Below are positions 1-9,078 of a stretch of 64,000 nt of DNA, piece after piece; the first letter of the stretch is position 1, and each line of letters starts with the position of its first letter. Both the position numbers and the translations under genes were made by a program. The notes under the pieces are model-generated. The model did not search any database, was not told the DNA's origin, and saw only the letters and a program-made list of their open reading frames with translations. The stretch covers positions 123,933-187,932 of the forward strand of contig CAJTSE010000008.1 in NCBI GenBank assembly GCA_910578815.1. The letters are read 5' to 3'. The stretch is from an uncultured Acetatifactor sp. (GTDB taxonomy: Bacteria; Bacillota; Clostridia; Lachnospirales; Lachnospiraceae).

Positions 1-899
1 TTGACGAACAGGGAAGAAATCTGGCCAGGGTGAAGGCAGTGGGCGACGGTGAATTTTATGTGCGCTGTACGGTAAAACACGGGGAGCGGGCAGCTCTGAT
101 CTCTCAGTTGGAATACCGGGGGGAGGGGCTTGGATCTGCAAGCCTGAATCCATATGAATTTATAACTGCCGGGCTGTATACCAGGGCCATCGGGGAGATT
201 ACCAGCGGCAACGAAAAAGGGATTGCCACTGCCAGGGACGGCGCAAGCGGCGTGGTCTTTTCCAGCGTTGACTTTGGCGAGTACGGTTCCGACGAGATTA
301 CCCTGCCCGTCTTTGCACTTTCCGGGGACCGGTATCAGATTGATATTTGGGCCGGTACTCCTTATGAAGAGGGCAGCAGGCTGATTGACAGTGTATTTTA
401 TCAAAAGCCCTCTGTCTGGAACGTGTATCAGGAGCAGACTTACAAGCTGCCGGAACGGCTTCGGGGAATGACGGACATCGGTTTTGTCCTGTTTGATAAG
501 GTACATGTCAAGGGCTTTGTCTTCCGGCGTCAGGAGAAAGCGTTCGGGAAACTATATGCCGGTGAGGCCAACGCCGTTTACGGCGACACCTTTACCCGTG
601 ACGGGAATATTGTGCGTGGGATTGGCAACAATGTGTCGGTAGTGTTTGAAAATATGGACTTTGGGGAGAGGGGCGCGGAGCGCGTCACTGTCTGGGGACG
701 GACGCCGCTGACTGCTAATACGATCCATATTCACTTTACGGATGAATCGGGAGAAACGGTAAACCGTATCTTGGAATTTGCGGGGAACGGGGGAGCGTCA
801 CAGATCTTCTCCATCGAGAAGCTTACAGGGAAGGGCAAGGTGGAGCTGATCTTCCTGCCCGGCAGCAACCTGGATCTGGAGGCCATACAGTTTGCGTAA
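1..899 (+). CDS. Glycoside hydrolase family 2 (beta-galactosidase type), C-terminal fragment with carbohydrate-binding modules
   Basis: The reading frame is open to the left edge (first full codon at base 3), so only the last ~298 residues are present. The start of the visible part resembles the last beta-sandwich of Lachnospiraceae GH2 beta-galactosidases (DGEFYVRC, then SLNPYEFITAGLY). It is followed by two CBM6-like beta-sandwich modules, each with a VFSSVDFGEYGSDEI or VVFENMDFGERGAERV type strand pair. The catalytic barrel would lie outside the window, so activity cannot be judged. It probably hydrolyses beta-linked galactosides from plant or host glycans, but the family call rests on the tail alone. 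Confidence 0.7.
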   Translation, partial: DEQGRNLARVKAVGDGEFYVRCTVKHGERAALISQLEYRGEGLGSASLNPYEFITAGLYTRAIGEITSGNEKGIATARDGASGVVFSSVDFGEYGSDEITLPVFALSGDRYQIDIWAGTPYEEGSRLIDSVFYQKPSVWNVYQEQTYKLPERLRGMTDIGFVLFDKVHVKGFVFRRQEKAFGKLYAGEANAVYGDTFTRDGNIVRGIGNNVSVVFENMDFGERGAERVTVWGRTPLTANTIHIHFTDESGETVNRILEFAGNGGASQIFSIEKLTGKGKVELIFLPGSNLDLEAIQFA

Positions 900-938
900 C
901 AGTTTTGCCTGGTGGTATGTCTGGCATAAACGGCATGG

Positions 939-968
939 TTGCTAAAATACCGTTTTATGTGGTATGAT
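939..968 (+). promoter_or_regulatory. Candidate sigma-A promoter upstream of the MraY-like gene
   Basis: TTGCTA (939-944), an 18-base spacer and TATGAT (963-968) lie in the ~200 bp gap after the GH2 gene. This would start a transcript about 125 bases ahead of the MraY-like gene. Inferred from the boxes only. Confidence 0.4.
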
Positions 969-1097
969 ATAACAGTTCTGCCATGGAAGGCGGCTGAAAC
1001 GGAAATGCTGCAGGACGTGATGCTGTAATTATAAAATGAATGCCTGAAGAGCTGCAGCTTTTGCTTCTGCGGCAGGACGGTTGATTGGAGAAGATTT

Positions 1098-2072
1098 ATG
1101 CTGCATTTGGGAATACCTGATACTTATGACTCCCTGTTGGCGCTGGTGGGTATTTTGTTTGCATTCGGGGTCACAGTGTTTACTACCAATAAACTCCAGG
1201 GAATTTTGCCGAAGGATGCAGGTCGGGAGTTTGCCCATGATGGCAAGCTCTCCGCAGGTAAGCCTAGGGGGGCGGGGATTATATTTGTGCTCTGTTTTGC
1301 GGCGGCGGCTTTATTATTTGCACCCCTGAAGGCGGAGATTGTGATTTACCTGCTTCTGATGGTAGTCTGTATGATAACCGGCTTTTTGGACGACGCCTCC
1401 AGAATGCCCTGGGGTGAGTACAAAAAGGGATTTTTGGACCTCTGCGTGGCAGCACTGGTGGCCATGACTTTTTTGAAATATAATCCAAATACCATAGAGC
1501 TGGCTCTGTTTCACATACAGCTTTCGATTCCTCCTGCGTTGTTTGCCGTTTTGATAATAATCATGGTATGGGTTTCCGTGAATGTGACCAACTGCGCAGA
1601 CGGCGTTGACGGGCTTTCGGGGACGCTGGCTATTATCACCCTGATGACGATTTACACGATCAACAGGGTATTGGGTGTGGGGGAGGATCTTTCCTTTTTG
1701 ATCCTTTTGTTTGCGGCATGTATTTTAGGTTATCTCTGGTATAATGCCACACCCAGCAGGCTTATGATGGGAGATGCGGGGTCCCGCACTATGGGCCTTT
1801 TTATAAGTATTGCAGCGTTGAAAACAGGCTGTCCTGCGCTGTATATTCCCGTTGCGCTGGTGCTGATTCTGGACGGAGGCCTGGGACTGATCAAGGTGGC
1901 GCTGCTGCGCTTCCTGAAAATCAGGATTTTAAAGAATACCAGAACGCCTTTGCACGATCATGTAAGAAAGTCCTGGGGCTGGTCCAATACGCAGACGGTG
2001 TTTCGGTTTGCAATCATTCAGATTATTCTGTCGGCGGCGGTGGTCTGCGGATTACAGCAGGGGCTGTTTTAA
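1098..2072 (+). CDS. MraY-like phospho-sugar transferase (glycosyltransferase family 4, polytopic membrane)
   Basis: A 324-residue membrane protein with about ten hydrophobic segments. It carries the PNPT-superfamily signatures: D98-D99 in GFLDDAS, NCADGVDGL at 165-173, MGDAGS at 224-229 and a C-terminal loop PLHDHVRKSW. These enzymes move a phospho-sugar from a UDP-sugar onto undecaprenyl phosphate. The usual MraY stretch GTPTMGG is replaced by GKPRGAG, and the HHH triad by HDH. It also stands outside any division/cell-wall cluster, so it may be a MraY paralog for another lipid-linked glycan. The start at 1098 has a GGAG ribosome site about ten bases upstream. Substrate is unproven. Confidence 0.8.
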   Translation: MLHLGIPDTYDSLLALVGILFAFGVTVFTTNKLQGILPKDAGREFAHDGKLSAGKPRGAGIIFVLCFAAAALLFAPLKAEIVIYLLLMVVCMITGFLDDASRMPWGEYKKGFLDLCVAALVAMTFLKYNPNTIELALFHIQLSIPPALFAVLIIIMVWVSVNVTNCADGVDGLSGTLAIITLMTIYTINRVLGVGEDLSFLILLFAACILGYLWYNATPSRLMMGDAGSRTMGLFISIAALKTGCPALYIPVALVLILDGGLGLIKVALLRFLKIRILKNTRTPLHDHVRKSWGWSNTQTVFRFAIIQIILSAAVVCGLQQGLF

Positions 2073-2098
2073 AAAGGGAAAAGGGAGTGTTTTAAGGG

Positions 2099-2602
2099 AT
2101 GTACGATGAATTAACGGCCGGAGATATAAAGAAGATGGAGGAAGAGATTGAGTACCGGAAGCTGGTGGTGCGTCCAAAGGCGCTGGAGGACGTGAAAGAA
2201 GCCAGAGCCCATGGGGATCTCAGTGAAAACTTTGAATATCATGCAGCCAAAAAAGTCAAAAATCAGAATGAAAGCCGGATTCGTTATTTGGAGAGGATGA
2301 TCAGGACGGCCAGGGTGATCTCAGAGGATTCTGCGGAGGACGAGGTCGGAATGAACAATACGGTGATGGTGGAATTTACAGATGACGGGACGGTGGAGAC
2401 TTACCGGATCGTCACCACCGTGCGGGGGAATTCGCTGGAGAACCTGATCAGCAATAAGAGTCCCTTAGGGCAGGCGCTTTTGGGGAAGAAGGTGGGCGAG
2501 CTTGCCCATGTTAAGGTGAACGATACGATAGGTTATGATGTAAAAATATTGAAGATTGAAAATACAACAGATGACGGAAACGACAAGCTTCGCAGCTTCT
2601 GA
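2099..2602 (+). CDS. greA: GreA-type transcription elongation factor
   Basis: At 167 residues this has the GreA/GreB plan: an N-terminal antiparallel coiled coil (residues ~5-75) whose tip holds acidic residues in AHGDLSENFEYHAAK, and a C-terminal FKBP-like domain (NNTVMVEFTDDGTVETYRIV ... SPLGQALLGKKVGELAHVKV). GreA rescues backtracked RNA polymerase by stimulating transcript cleavage through the coiled-coil tip. The ribosome site AAGGGAG lies just ahead of ATG 2099. Clostridia often have several GreA paralogs, so this may not be the housekeeping copy; the DNA gives no way to tell. It lies 26 bases after the MraY-like gene and its end nearly meets the next gene, so co-transcription is likely. 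Confidence 0.85.
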   Translation: MYDELTAGDIKKMEEEIEYRKLVVRPKALEDVKEARAHGDLSENFEYHAAKKVKNQNESRIRYLERMIRTARVISEDSAEDEVGMNNTVMVEFTDDGTVETYRIVTTVRGNSLENLISNKSPLGQALLGKKVGELAHVKVNDTIGYDVKILKIENTTDDGNDKLRSF

Positions 2603-2612
2603 GGAGGATAGT

Positions 2613-4112
2613 GTGAAAAAATACTTACTTTTTGACTTGGACGGAACTCTGACGGATCCGAAGGAGGGGATTTGCACCTGTGTGCAGTATGCCCTGGCTT
2701 CCTTCGGCATAGAAGAGCCGGATATTGACAAGCTGACACCTTTTATCGGCCCTCCTTTAAAGGACAGCTTTATGGAATTTTATGACATGGATGAGCAGCA
2801 GGCGGAGCAGGCCGTGGTAAAGTACAGGGAGCGTTTTCAGAACCAGGGTATCTTTGAAAACCGGCTGTATGAGGGGATTCCGAAGATGCTGGAAACATTA
2901 AACTCCAAAGGAATGTTCCTGGCGGTAGCTTCCAGTAAGCCAACGGTGTTTGTGGAGCGCATATTGGAGCATTTTCAGATTAGGAAGTATTTTAAAGTCA
3001 TCGTGGGCAGCGAGCTGGACGGTACCAGGGTAAACAAGGATGAGGTGGTGGAAGAGGCTCTGCGGCAGCTGTTTGGAGACAAGCCCATAGAAAAAGAGAA
3101 GGTCTATATGATCGGAGACCGCAGGTTTGACATGGAAGGCGCAAGAGCCATAGGCGTGGAAGGCGTTGGCGTGACCTACGGCTATGGAGATATGGAAGAG
3201 CTGCGGGAGGCAAAGGCGGATTATATCGTGCGTTCCGTGGAAGAGCTGCAGAGATTTCTGTTGCGGGGCACGGAGGATACAAAGAAGGGAATGGGGTTTC
3301 AGACAGTCTGGCAGATGATTTATTCTTTTTTGATGTTTGTACTTGTCAGGACTATCGCCATGTCGCTTACCATGAATCTGTATTTGGTAATATCAAAGCG
3401 TGTGCCGGGATTTCCTCTTTTGATCTATGACGGCGACGGGGCGGCGACGGGAGTCACCGGTAATGGTACTGCGGTAGTGCAGGTAATTGGACTTCTGGCG
3501 GGCACTGCCATGATTTTTAAAACGGCAAAGGCTATGATCCAAAAAGAGGCGTCGGCTTCCAGGCTTCTTCACATTAGCAAAGAGCCGGTGAAGAACTATT
3601 TGCTTTTGGGTATAACTACTTTGGGGGCCATGCTGGGCTTAAATATGCTGCTGGACCTGACCGGGGTAACGAACAATTCTGCCGCATATCAGGCTGTAGC
3701 GGGTCAGCAGTATGCAGTAAGCATCTGGCTGGGGCTGTTTCTTTACGCGCTGGCAGCCCCTGTGGGGGAAGAGCTGTTGTTTCGGGGCATTATCTATAAC
3801 TGTTTGAAAACCACTTCGGGGAAGCTGGCGGCTATGCTGATGGCGGCTGTGTTTTTTGGGATTTATCATGGTAATTTGGTGCAGGGCGTCTATGGCTTTT
3901 TCATGGCATGCCTGATGATATATGGTTATGAGTATTTCGGGGATTTTAAGGTTCCGGTGATCATGCACGCGGCAGTGAATATGATTTCTTATCTGCTCAG
4001 CAATACTCCCTTAGCAGAGTCCGGGTTTGTCTGCTGGCCGGTGTGCGTGGTCTGCCTTTTCCTGGCGGCAGGCGGGCTGTTTATGCTTAACAGGCAGAGA
4101 AAGGTGTTTTAG
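2613..4112 (+). CDS. HAD phosphatase fused to CPBP-family intramembrane metalloprotease
   Basis: One uninterrupted 499-residue frame joins two families. Residues 1-215 are a phosphoglycolate-phosphatase-type HAD hydrolase: DLDGTLTD (motif I nucleophile Asp), ASSKPT (motif II), Lys in VNKDEV, and GDRRFDMEGA (motif IV). Residues ~225-495 are membrane-embedded and end in a CPBP/Rce1-like protease domain with EELLFRG near residue 385, FGIYHGN and a late HAAVN motif, the expected Glu and His zinc ligands. The GTG start at 2613 is preferred because GAGGAGG precedes it; an upstream TTG at 2556 would overlap greA. No frameshift separates the halves. It overlaps the next gene by one base. The link between a soluble phosphatase and a membrane protease is unexplained. 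Confidence 0.8.
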   Translation: MKKYLLFDLDGTLTDPKEGICTCVQYALASFGIEEPDIDKLTPFIGPPLKDSFMEFYDMDEQQAEQAVVKYRERFQNQGIFENRLYEGIPKMLETLNSKGMFLAVASSKPTVFVERILEHFQIRKYFKVIVGSELDGTRVNKDEVVEEALRQLFGDKPIEKEKVYMIGDRRFDMEGARAIGVEGVGVTYGYGDMEELREAKADYIVRSVEELQRFLLRGTEDTKKGMGFQTVWQMIYSFLMFVLVRTIAMSLTMNLYLVISKRVPGFPLLIYDGDGAATGVTGNGTAVVQVIGLLAGTAMIFKTAKAMIQKEASASRLLHISKEPVKNYLLLGITTLGAMLGLNMLLDLTGVTNNSAAYQAVAGQQYAVSIWLGLFLYALAAPVGEELLFRGIIYNCLKTTSGKLAAMLMAAVFFGIYHGNLVQGVYGFFMACLMIYGYEYFGDFKVPVIMHAAVNMISYLLSNTPLAESGFVCWPVCVVCLFLAAGGLFMLNRQRKVF

Positions 4113-5194
4113 TGGTTGAAAGAAAATATTATATAGATAATTTAAGATGGTCAGCAATCTTACTGCTTTTTCCGTTTCATGCTGCACAGATTTGGAGCGG
4201 AGGTGAATACAGCGGGTTTTACATATGGTCACATACAAACCTCGTTCTTTATGTGTTTTCAACCGTCGTATATCCGTGGTATATGACTCTTTTGTTTACG
4301 TTAGCCGGAATAAGTTGTAAATACGCTCTTTTTAAGAGGACAGGCAGGCAATTTATATTGGAAAGAACTAAAAAATTGGTTATTCCGTTTTTCTTTGGAG
4401 TGCTCGTGCTTGTTCCGATCATGACCTATATTGCAGAAGTGTTTTTTAATGGATATACAGGTACCTACTGGCAGCAGTATATGCTGTTTTTCACAAAAGT
4501 AACGGATCTGACAGGCTATCATGGAGGCTTTACTCCTGCACACCTATGGTTTTTATTTTACCTGTTTGTTATTTCTTTGGCAGCATTGTTAGTCATTTCC
4601 CTGCAAAAAAAGTACTTGCCGAAAATACAAGTTAGAGGTGTTTCTTATTTAACTATTATTTTATTATTTGTGCCGGAGTGGCTTTGCCAATATGTTATAA
4701 ATATAGGCGGGAAAAGCTTAGGGCAGTTCATGTTGCTGTTTTTGTTTGGGTACTATATCTTTTCGGAGGACGGCATCTTACAAAAGCTGAAGGAATATCG
4801 GTTTATTAGTTTAACAGGCTGTTTTGTGTCAGGTACTCTCTACGGTTACCTGTATTGTTTTGTAAACCTTCGAAATGACTGGATGACGGGTCTTTATATC
4901 TTTTTTGGCTGGATGGGGATTTTAACATTACTTGGCATAGCACAATCCGGATTTAATATTCATAACCGTTTTTGCGAGTATTTAACATGTGCGTCTTTTC
5001 CTGTTTACATCCTCCATATGCCGGTTCTGGTTGTGGTTGGCTTTTTTTCCCTGAAACTGCCTGTTGGTGTAGCGGGACAATTTTCTATCATTGTATTGAT
5101 TTCGCTTGCCACAACATTTATGGTTTATGAAATAGTTAAGAGGATTCCTGTTTTACGTTTTTTCGTTGGAATAACGCCGGCCTGTTCAAAATGA
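4112..5194 (+). CDS. Acyltransferase-3 family membrane protein
   Basis: A 360-residue protein with about ten membrane segments and the acyltransferase-3 opening (YYIDNLRWSAILLLFPFHAAQIW), where the segment-1 Arg and the His of FPFHA match the family's conserved positions. Members O- or N-acylate exported glycans, lipids or antibiotics at the membrane. GTG 4112 overlaps the preceding stop by one base, and GAGAAAGG lies ~10 bases upstream, which suggests translational coupling with the HAD-CPBP gene. This gene is more A+T-rich than its neighbours, which may indicate separate acquisition. Acceptor unknown. Confidence 0.8.
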   Translation: MVERKYYIDNLRWSAILLLFPFHAAQIWSGGEYSGFYIWSHTNLVLYVFSTVVYPWYMTLLFTLAGISCKYALFKRTGRQFILERTKKLVIPFFFGVLVLVPIMTYIAEVFFNGYTGTYWQQYMLFFTKVTDLTGYHGGFTPAHLWFLFYLFVISLAALLVISLQKKYLPKIQVRGVSYLTIILLFVPEWLCQYVINIGGKSLGQFMLLFLFGYYIFSEDGILQKLKEYRFISLTGCFVSGTLYGYLYCFVNLRNDWMTGLYIFFGWMGILTLLGIAQSGFNIHNRFCEYLTCASFPVYILHMPVLVVVGFFSLKLPVGVAGQFSIIVLISLATTFMVYEIVKRIPVLRFFVGITPACSK

Positions 5195-5247
5195 AACGGT
5201 TCAGAAAATTGCGAGCGGGAACATTTTTTTACTGAGGGAGCTTAGCC

Positions 5248-6078
5248 ATGAGATTTTCTATTGTTACGGTGGCGCTGAATCCGGGAGACAAGCTGCAGAA
5301 GACCCTGGACAGTGTGTTTTGTCAAACCTGTACCGATTATGAGATTATTTTAAAAGACGGGGGCAGTACCGATGGTTCTATGGACAAGTGGCGGAATGCC
5401 GAACAAAAAGCGGATAATGAGCCGGGAACAGGGCGTGTCCGTTTTTTTGACGTACCGGACAAAGGAATCTATGATGCCATGAATCAGGCAGTGCAGCAGG
5501 CGGAGGGCGATTTTGTTCTTTTCTTAAACTGCGGGGATATGCTGGCAGACAGAAACGTGCTGGAGCGGGTGGCGGAGCAGATCGACCGGTCAGGAGAGCA
5601 GCAGCCTCTGATTCTTTACGGAGATACTGTCAGTGCCGGAACGGGAGCAACGATTGCCTCGCCGCCGAAGATTACAGGATTTACCTGTTACCGCAACATT
5701 CCCTGCCATCAATCCTGTTTTTACAGCACGGATTTGTGCCGGGAGAAGCCCTATGATCTGCGGTATAAGATTCGGGCGGATTATGACCATTTCTTCTGGT
5801 GCCGTTACAGAGGGAGAACGAAGTTTCTGTACTTGAACTTTCCGGTATCTTCTTACGAGGGCGGAGGATTTTCCGAAAGCAGGGAAAATGCGGAGCGTGA
5901 CAGGAAAGAGCACAAGATGATCACCGGAGAATATATGTCAGGGACGGAGCTGTTTTGCTATCGCGCGGTCATGGCGCTGACGCTGGCGCCTCTTCGGCGG
6001 AGGATAGCGCACAGCAGGCTGTTGGCAGGTCTGTACCAGCGGCTGAAAAAGATTTTATATGGGGGAAAAAACGCATGA
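5248..6078 (+). CDS. Glycosyltransferase family 2
   Basis: 276 residues with a GT-A fold: FSIVTVALNPGDKLQKTLDSV at the N-terminus, KDGGSTDGS, the DxD-like NCGD stretch after FVLFLN, and DKGIYDAMNQAV, which is typical of the colanic/exopolysaccharide transferases of the WcaA/WcaE group. It would add a sugar from a nucleotide donor to a surface polysaccharide or teichoic acid on the cytoplasmic face. There is a GAGGGAG ribosome site before ATG 5248. It follows an acyltransferase and a MraY-like gene, fitting a small surface-glycan modification group, though the genes do not form a full export locus. Donor and acceptor cannot be read from the sequence. Confidence 0.85.
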   Translation: MRFSIVTVALNPGDKLQKTLDSVFCQTCTDYEIILKDGGSTDGSMDKWRNAEQKADNEPGTGRVRFFDVPDKGIYDAMNQAVQQAEGDFVLFLNCGDMLADRNVLERVAEQIDRSGEQQPLILYGDTVSAGTGATIASPPKITGFTCYRNIPCHQSCFYSTDLCREKPYDLRYKIRADYDHFFWCRYRGRTKFLYLNFPVSSYEGGGFSESRENAERDRKEHKMITGEYMSGTELFCYRAVMALTLAPLRRRIAHSRLLAGLYQRLKKILYGGKNA

Positions 6079-6079
6079 A

Positions 6080-7009
6080 CTTTCCTGCGCTTATTTGCAT
6101 ATCAGCGTGAGGCTTTACAGGGAAATCACGGCAGAAGCTTTATGCTGAAAAAGGCGGATGAAGATACGTGGGTGACTGATCTGACCAGGGTGAATAACGG
6201 GATTTATGAGATTTATGAGGTGGCAGACGTACAGAGCAGAGCGGTCCAAGCGGCGGGCCTGGATACAAGGGTTACCGTAGAGGTGAACGGGCAGGATGCC
6301 TCTGCCCAGGGTAGATTATTATACAGTCACTTTTTATGATGGACAAATGGCATACAGTGATGACACTCTCCAAAGGCAACAGACGCTTTTAAAGGGATAC
6401 CCGGCCGTCAGGCCTGTTGATCCTGTCAAAGAGGGTGTCGTGTTCCGAGAATGGGTGACAGGGGCACAGGAAGAAGAGGCTTTTGACTTTAACCGGGAGA
6501 TACAGGAAAAAACGGCAATTTATGCCGCATGGAAAGTAAAGGAGCCGGAAGAGCCGGATAACAAACCGGAAGAGCCGGAGGTGCCGACAAGGCCGGATAA
6601 CAAGCCGGAAAAACCGGACAACAAACCGGAAGAGCCAGAGATGCCGACAGAGCCGGATGCCCCGGAAGAAGGCGATATGCCGGAAGGGCTGGGACGCTCC
6701 GAGGTATCGGACAAACCGACAGACGGAGGGCGCGATGAACCAAAAACCGGAGATGCTTTCCATGTGGAGGTTTATGCAACTTTTGCCATGATCGCGGGAA
6801 TGCTGTATCTGTTACTGTATTTTGCAGATCAGGAAAGAGGAATGACGGAAGAAACAAAGAAGGAGCTGGTGTCGGCGCTGGTGAGATGGGCAAAGAGAGG
6901 CGGGCGTCTGCGCAGATATGCAGCCATTGCGGCAATCTTCTGTCTGTTGTGCTATTACCACAGTATCGGGAAATCCCATGCTTTGCGGAAATCTTTAGAA
7001 AGGGCTTAA
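6080..7009 (+). pseudogene. Relic of an InlB B-repeat wall protein with PKTGD anchor
   Basis: Three frames must be joined to read the protein. Frame a (to ~6145) gives SVRLYREITAEALC then stop. Frame b (~6145-6310) gives KKADEDTWVTDLTRVNNGIYEIYEV ... VTVEVNGQDASAQ. Frame c (6296-7009) gives VDYYTVTFYDGQMAY ... IYAAW, a Listeria-Bacteroides (InlB) repeat. A proline/glutamate wall-spanning stretch follows (PDNKPEEPE repeats), then EPKTGD, a membrane segment, a basic stretch and a second membrane segment. This tail is typical of Lachnospiraceae surface proteins. There is no signal peptide and no full repeat array, so this is the 3' end of a decayed adhesin. The 237-residue last frame could still be translated. 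Confidence 0.65.
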
Positions 7010-7015
7010 CAGTAT

Positions 7016-7870
7016 ATGAAGGACCTGATTAGGCTAACGGATCTAAAATCAGACCAGGTATATGAGATATTTCATATTGCGGATAAGGTGGACAGTGGGA
7101 AGTACAGCGGTTTTCTGACCGGAAAAAGCGTGGTTATGTTCTTTCCGGCTTCCAGTCTCAGGACCCGCGTAACCTTTGAAAAAGGAATCTACCTGTTGGG
7201 AGGGCAGTCCCTGTTGTTTCCGGGCGAGACCTTGGACAAGAAGGAGGACCTTAGAGACGTCTGCGGGTATCTGGGTAATTGGGTGGATTTGATAATTGTG
7301 CGCCACAAGGAGATTGGGCTGCTGGAAAGACTGGCCGGGTATTCCGAGATTCCGGTCATTAATGCCATGACGGACAGTAATCATCCCTGCGAGATTCTGG
7401 CGGATTTATACGCTCTTTCCAAGCGCAGGGCAGATTTTACGAAGGATAAATATCTGTTCTGCGGTAAAAGCGGCAATATCGGTCTGGCCTGGAAGGAGGC
7501 AGCTGAGGTGATGGGCTTTGAGTTGTCCCAATGCTGCGGCGCCGGGTATGAGATGGAGGGTGTAAGAGCATACCATAATATACAAGAAGCCGTCCTGGGA
7601 AAGGACATTGTCTGCACGGATTCGCTTCCGCCCGAGGCGTTGAAGGATTTCGAAGCCTGCCAGGTAACCAGAGAGATCATGAGTCTTGCCAACAAGGGAG
7701 CCCTGTTAAATCCCTGCCCGCCCTTTTATCGGGGAGAAGAGGTTTCCGAGGATGTCATACAATCAGAATACTTTGTGGGCTATGCGTTTAAAAAGAGTCT
7801 GCTGGCAGTTCAACAGGCCGTGATGATATGGTGTATGTTGGATGGGAAAAGGGGCGGCTGCAACAAATAG
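7016..7870 (+). CDS. Aspartate/ornithine carbamoyltransferase-like protein, divergent
   Basis: 284 residues, shorter than typical ornithine carbamoyltransferase (~310-335). The carbamoyl-phosphate loop is recognisable: SSLRTR at 46-51 (family S-T-R-T-R) and HPCEILADL at 123-131 (family HPxQxLxD). The second half carries a Rossmann-like segment KSGNIGLAWKEAA. The ornithine-binding DxxxSMG loop is not seen and the HCLP motif is replaced by NPCPP, followed by the usual FYRGEEVSEDVI. So it is a real family member whose amino-group acceptor may differ from ornithine. It lies six bases after the wall-protein relic and away from arginine genes. It may equally be a catalytically altered paralog. Confidence 0.75.
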   Translation: MKDLIRLTDLKSDQVYEIFHIADKVDSGKYSGFLTGKSVVMFFPASSLRTRVTFEKGIYLLGGQSLLFPGETLDKKEDLRDVCGYLGNWVDLIIVRHKEIGLLERLAGYSEIPVINAMTDSNHPCEILADLYALSKRRADFTKDKYLFCGKSGNIGLAWKEAAEVMGFELSQCCGAGYEMEGVRAYHNIQEAVLGKDIVCTDSLPPEALKDFEACQVTREIMSLANKGALLNPCPPFYRGEEVSEDVIQSEYFVGYAFKKSLLAVQQAVMIWCMLDGKRGGCNK

Positions 7871-7944
7871 TTGCCTTATAGTTGGTAGAAGTCAGCCATA
7901 TGAATTGGTAGGATATTGCCATAAATTAAAAGGAGGCTGATACG

Positions 7945-9045
7945 ATGAGTGAAAGCATGGGTGAAGGCAGGCTGGCAGAAAATATCGCGCGTTACCGAAA
8001 AAGGAAAGGCTTGTCACAGGAAAAGGTTTCCGAATATATGGGCGTAAGCCGTCAGGCGGTAACGAAATGGGAAACGGATCTTTCCAGACCAAGCTCCGAC
8101 CATTTGATCCGGCTGGCTGAGCTGCTGGGAGTAAGCGTTGATGCTTTGTTGGGCAATGGGGAAGAGGAAGGGCTCAGGCTCAAATCAGAAACAGGGCAGG
8201 AAAAAGTGGAGCAGGGAGGAATCAGTGTAGGAGGGAGGAATCAGTGCAGGAGGGAACCAGCGCAGGAGGAAATTGGTATAGAAAATCGGGTTGGTCATAA
8301 AATGGAGATGGGTAAAATACCGTGGATTTTTGTGGGGATTTCCGCTTCCTGCATGTTGACATATGTGGTCAACAGTATGGTTTGGGATACTTTCAGCGGT
8401 GGAGTTTTAATCTGCATGTTCCTGATCTGTGTTCCCATACAGTGTTTTTTGCATATCATGTTTTCCAATGCGGTGAAAAATGATTCCTTCAGTGGAATTG
8501 CGGGGTTTGATGATAAAACGGAATATCATTTGCCAGAAGTGAAAAAGCTGCTGGTGCAGATGGATCTGCAGATCGGAATCTTATCGGTAGTATTTATTTT
8601 TCTGCTTTGCGTGATAAACTGTATGAACTTCGGCCCAGAATGGCTGAACGGTCTTTTGATTATTCTGTACGCAATGAACTTCGCAGCCGTAGTGGAGTTT
8701 AGCAATTATAAAGGGATAGACAGAATCTATTGCCGGGAAGCAGATAAAAGAAGGGCCAGGCAGGGAATGCCGGTCACAGTGATTTATACGCTATTGGTGT
8801 TTGCGGGAATATGTATAACATGCGTAATTTTTGAACTGAAAGAGATTGAGAATAATAGCTGGCCGGCAGTAAAAACATGCGGGCTTCTGCTTTTGGGCAT
8901 TTTAGCGGCGACAACGGGATTCCTTTTGGAACACCGCCGGATCAGAAAGCAGGATCCTGTAAATCCGGGGTATAAAGCCGGCAGGGCAGGTGTATTGTGT
9001 TTGCTTGTCTGTGTGGTGATGTATGTGGTTATGTTTATAGTATGA
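7945..9045 (+). CDS. XRE-family regulator with C-terminal membrane domain
   Basis: 366 residues. Residues 8-66 are a Cro/C1-type helix-turn-helix (IARYRKRKGLSQEKVSEYMGVSRQAVTKWE). A hydrophilic linker of ~45 residues rich in Glu and Gln follows, then roughly six hydrophobic segments from ~residue 112 to the C-terminus. Such membrane-tethered XRE proteins are common in Clostridia and are thought to couple membrane or environmental state to local transcription; the target is unknown. AGGAGG precedes ATG 7945. It is 33 bases ahead of the P-loop gene and probably co-transcribed with it. Confidence 0.8.
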   Translation: MSESMGEGRLAENIARYRKRKGLSQEKVSEYMGVSRQAVTKWETDLSRPSSDHLIRLAELLGVSVDALLGNGEEEGLRLKSETGQEKVEQGGISVGGRNQCRREPAQEEIGIENRVGHKMEMGKIPWIFVGISASCMLTYVVNSMVWDTFSGGVLICMFLICVPIQCFLHIMFSNAVKNDSFSGIAGFDDKTEYHLPEVKKLLVQMDLQIGILSVVFIFLLCVINCMNFGPEWLNGLLIILYAMNFAAVVEFSNYKGIDRIYCREADKRRARQGMPVTVIYTLLVFAGICITCVIFELKEIENNSWPAVKTCGLLLLGILAATTGFLLEHRRIRKQDPVNPGYKAGRAGVLCLLVCVVMYVVMFIV

Positions 9046-9078
9046 AGGGAATGAACATTTCATTTTTAGGAGGAAACG

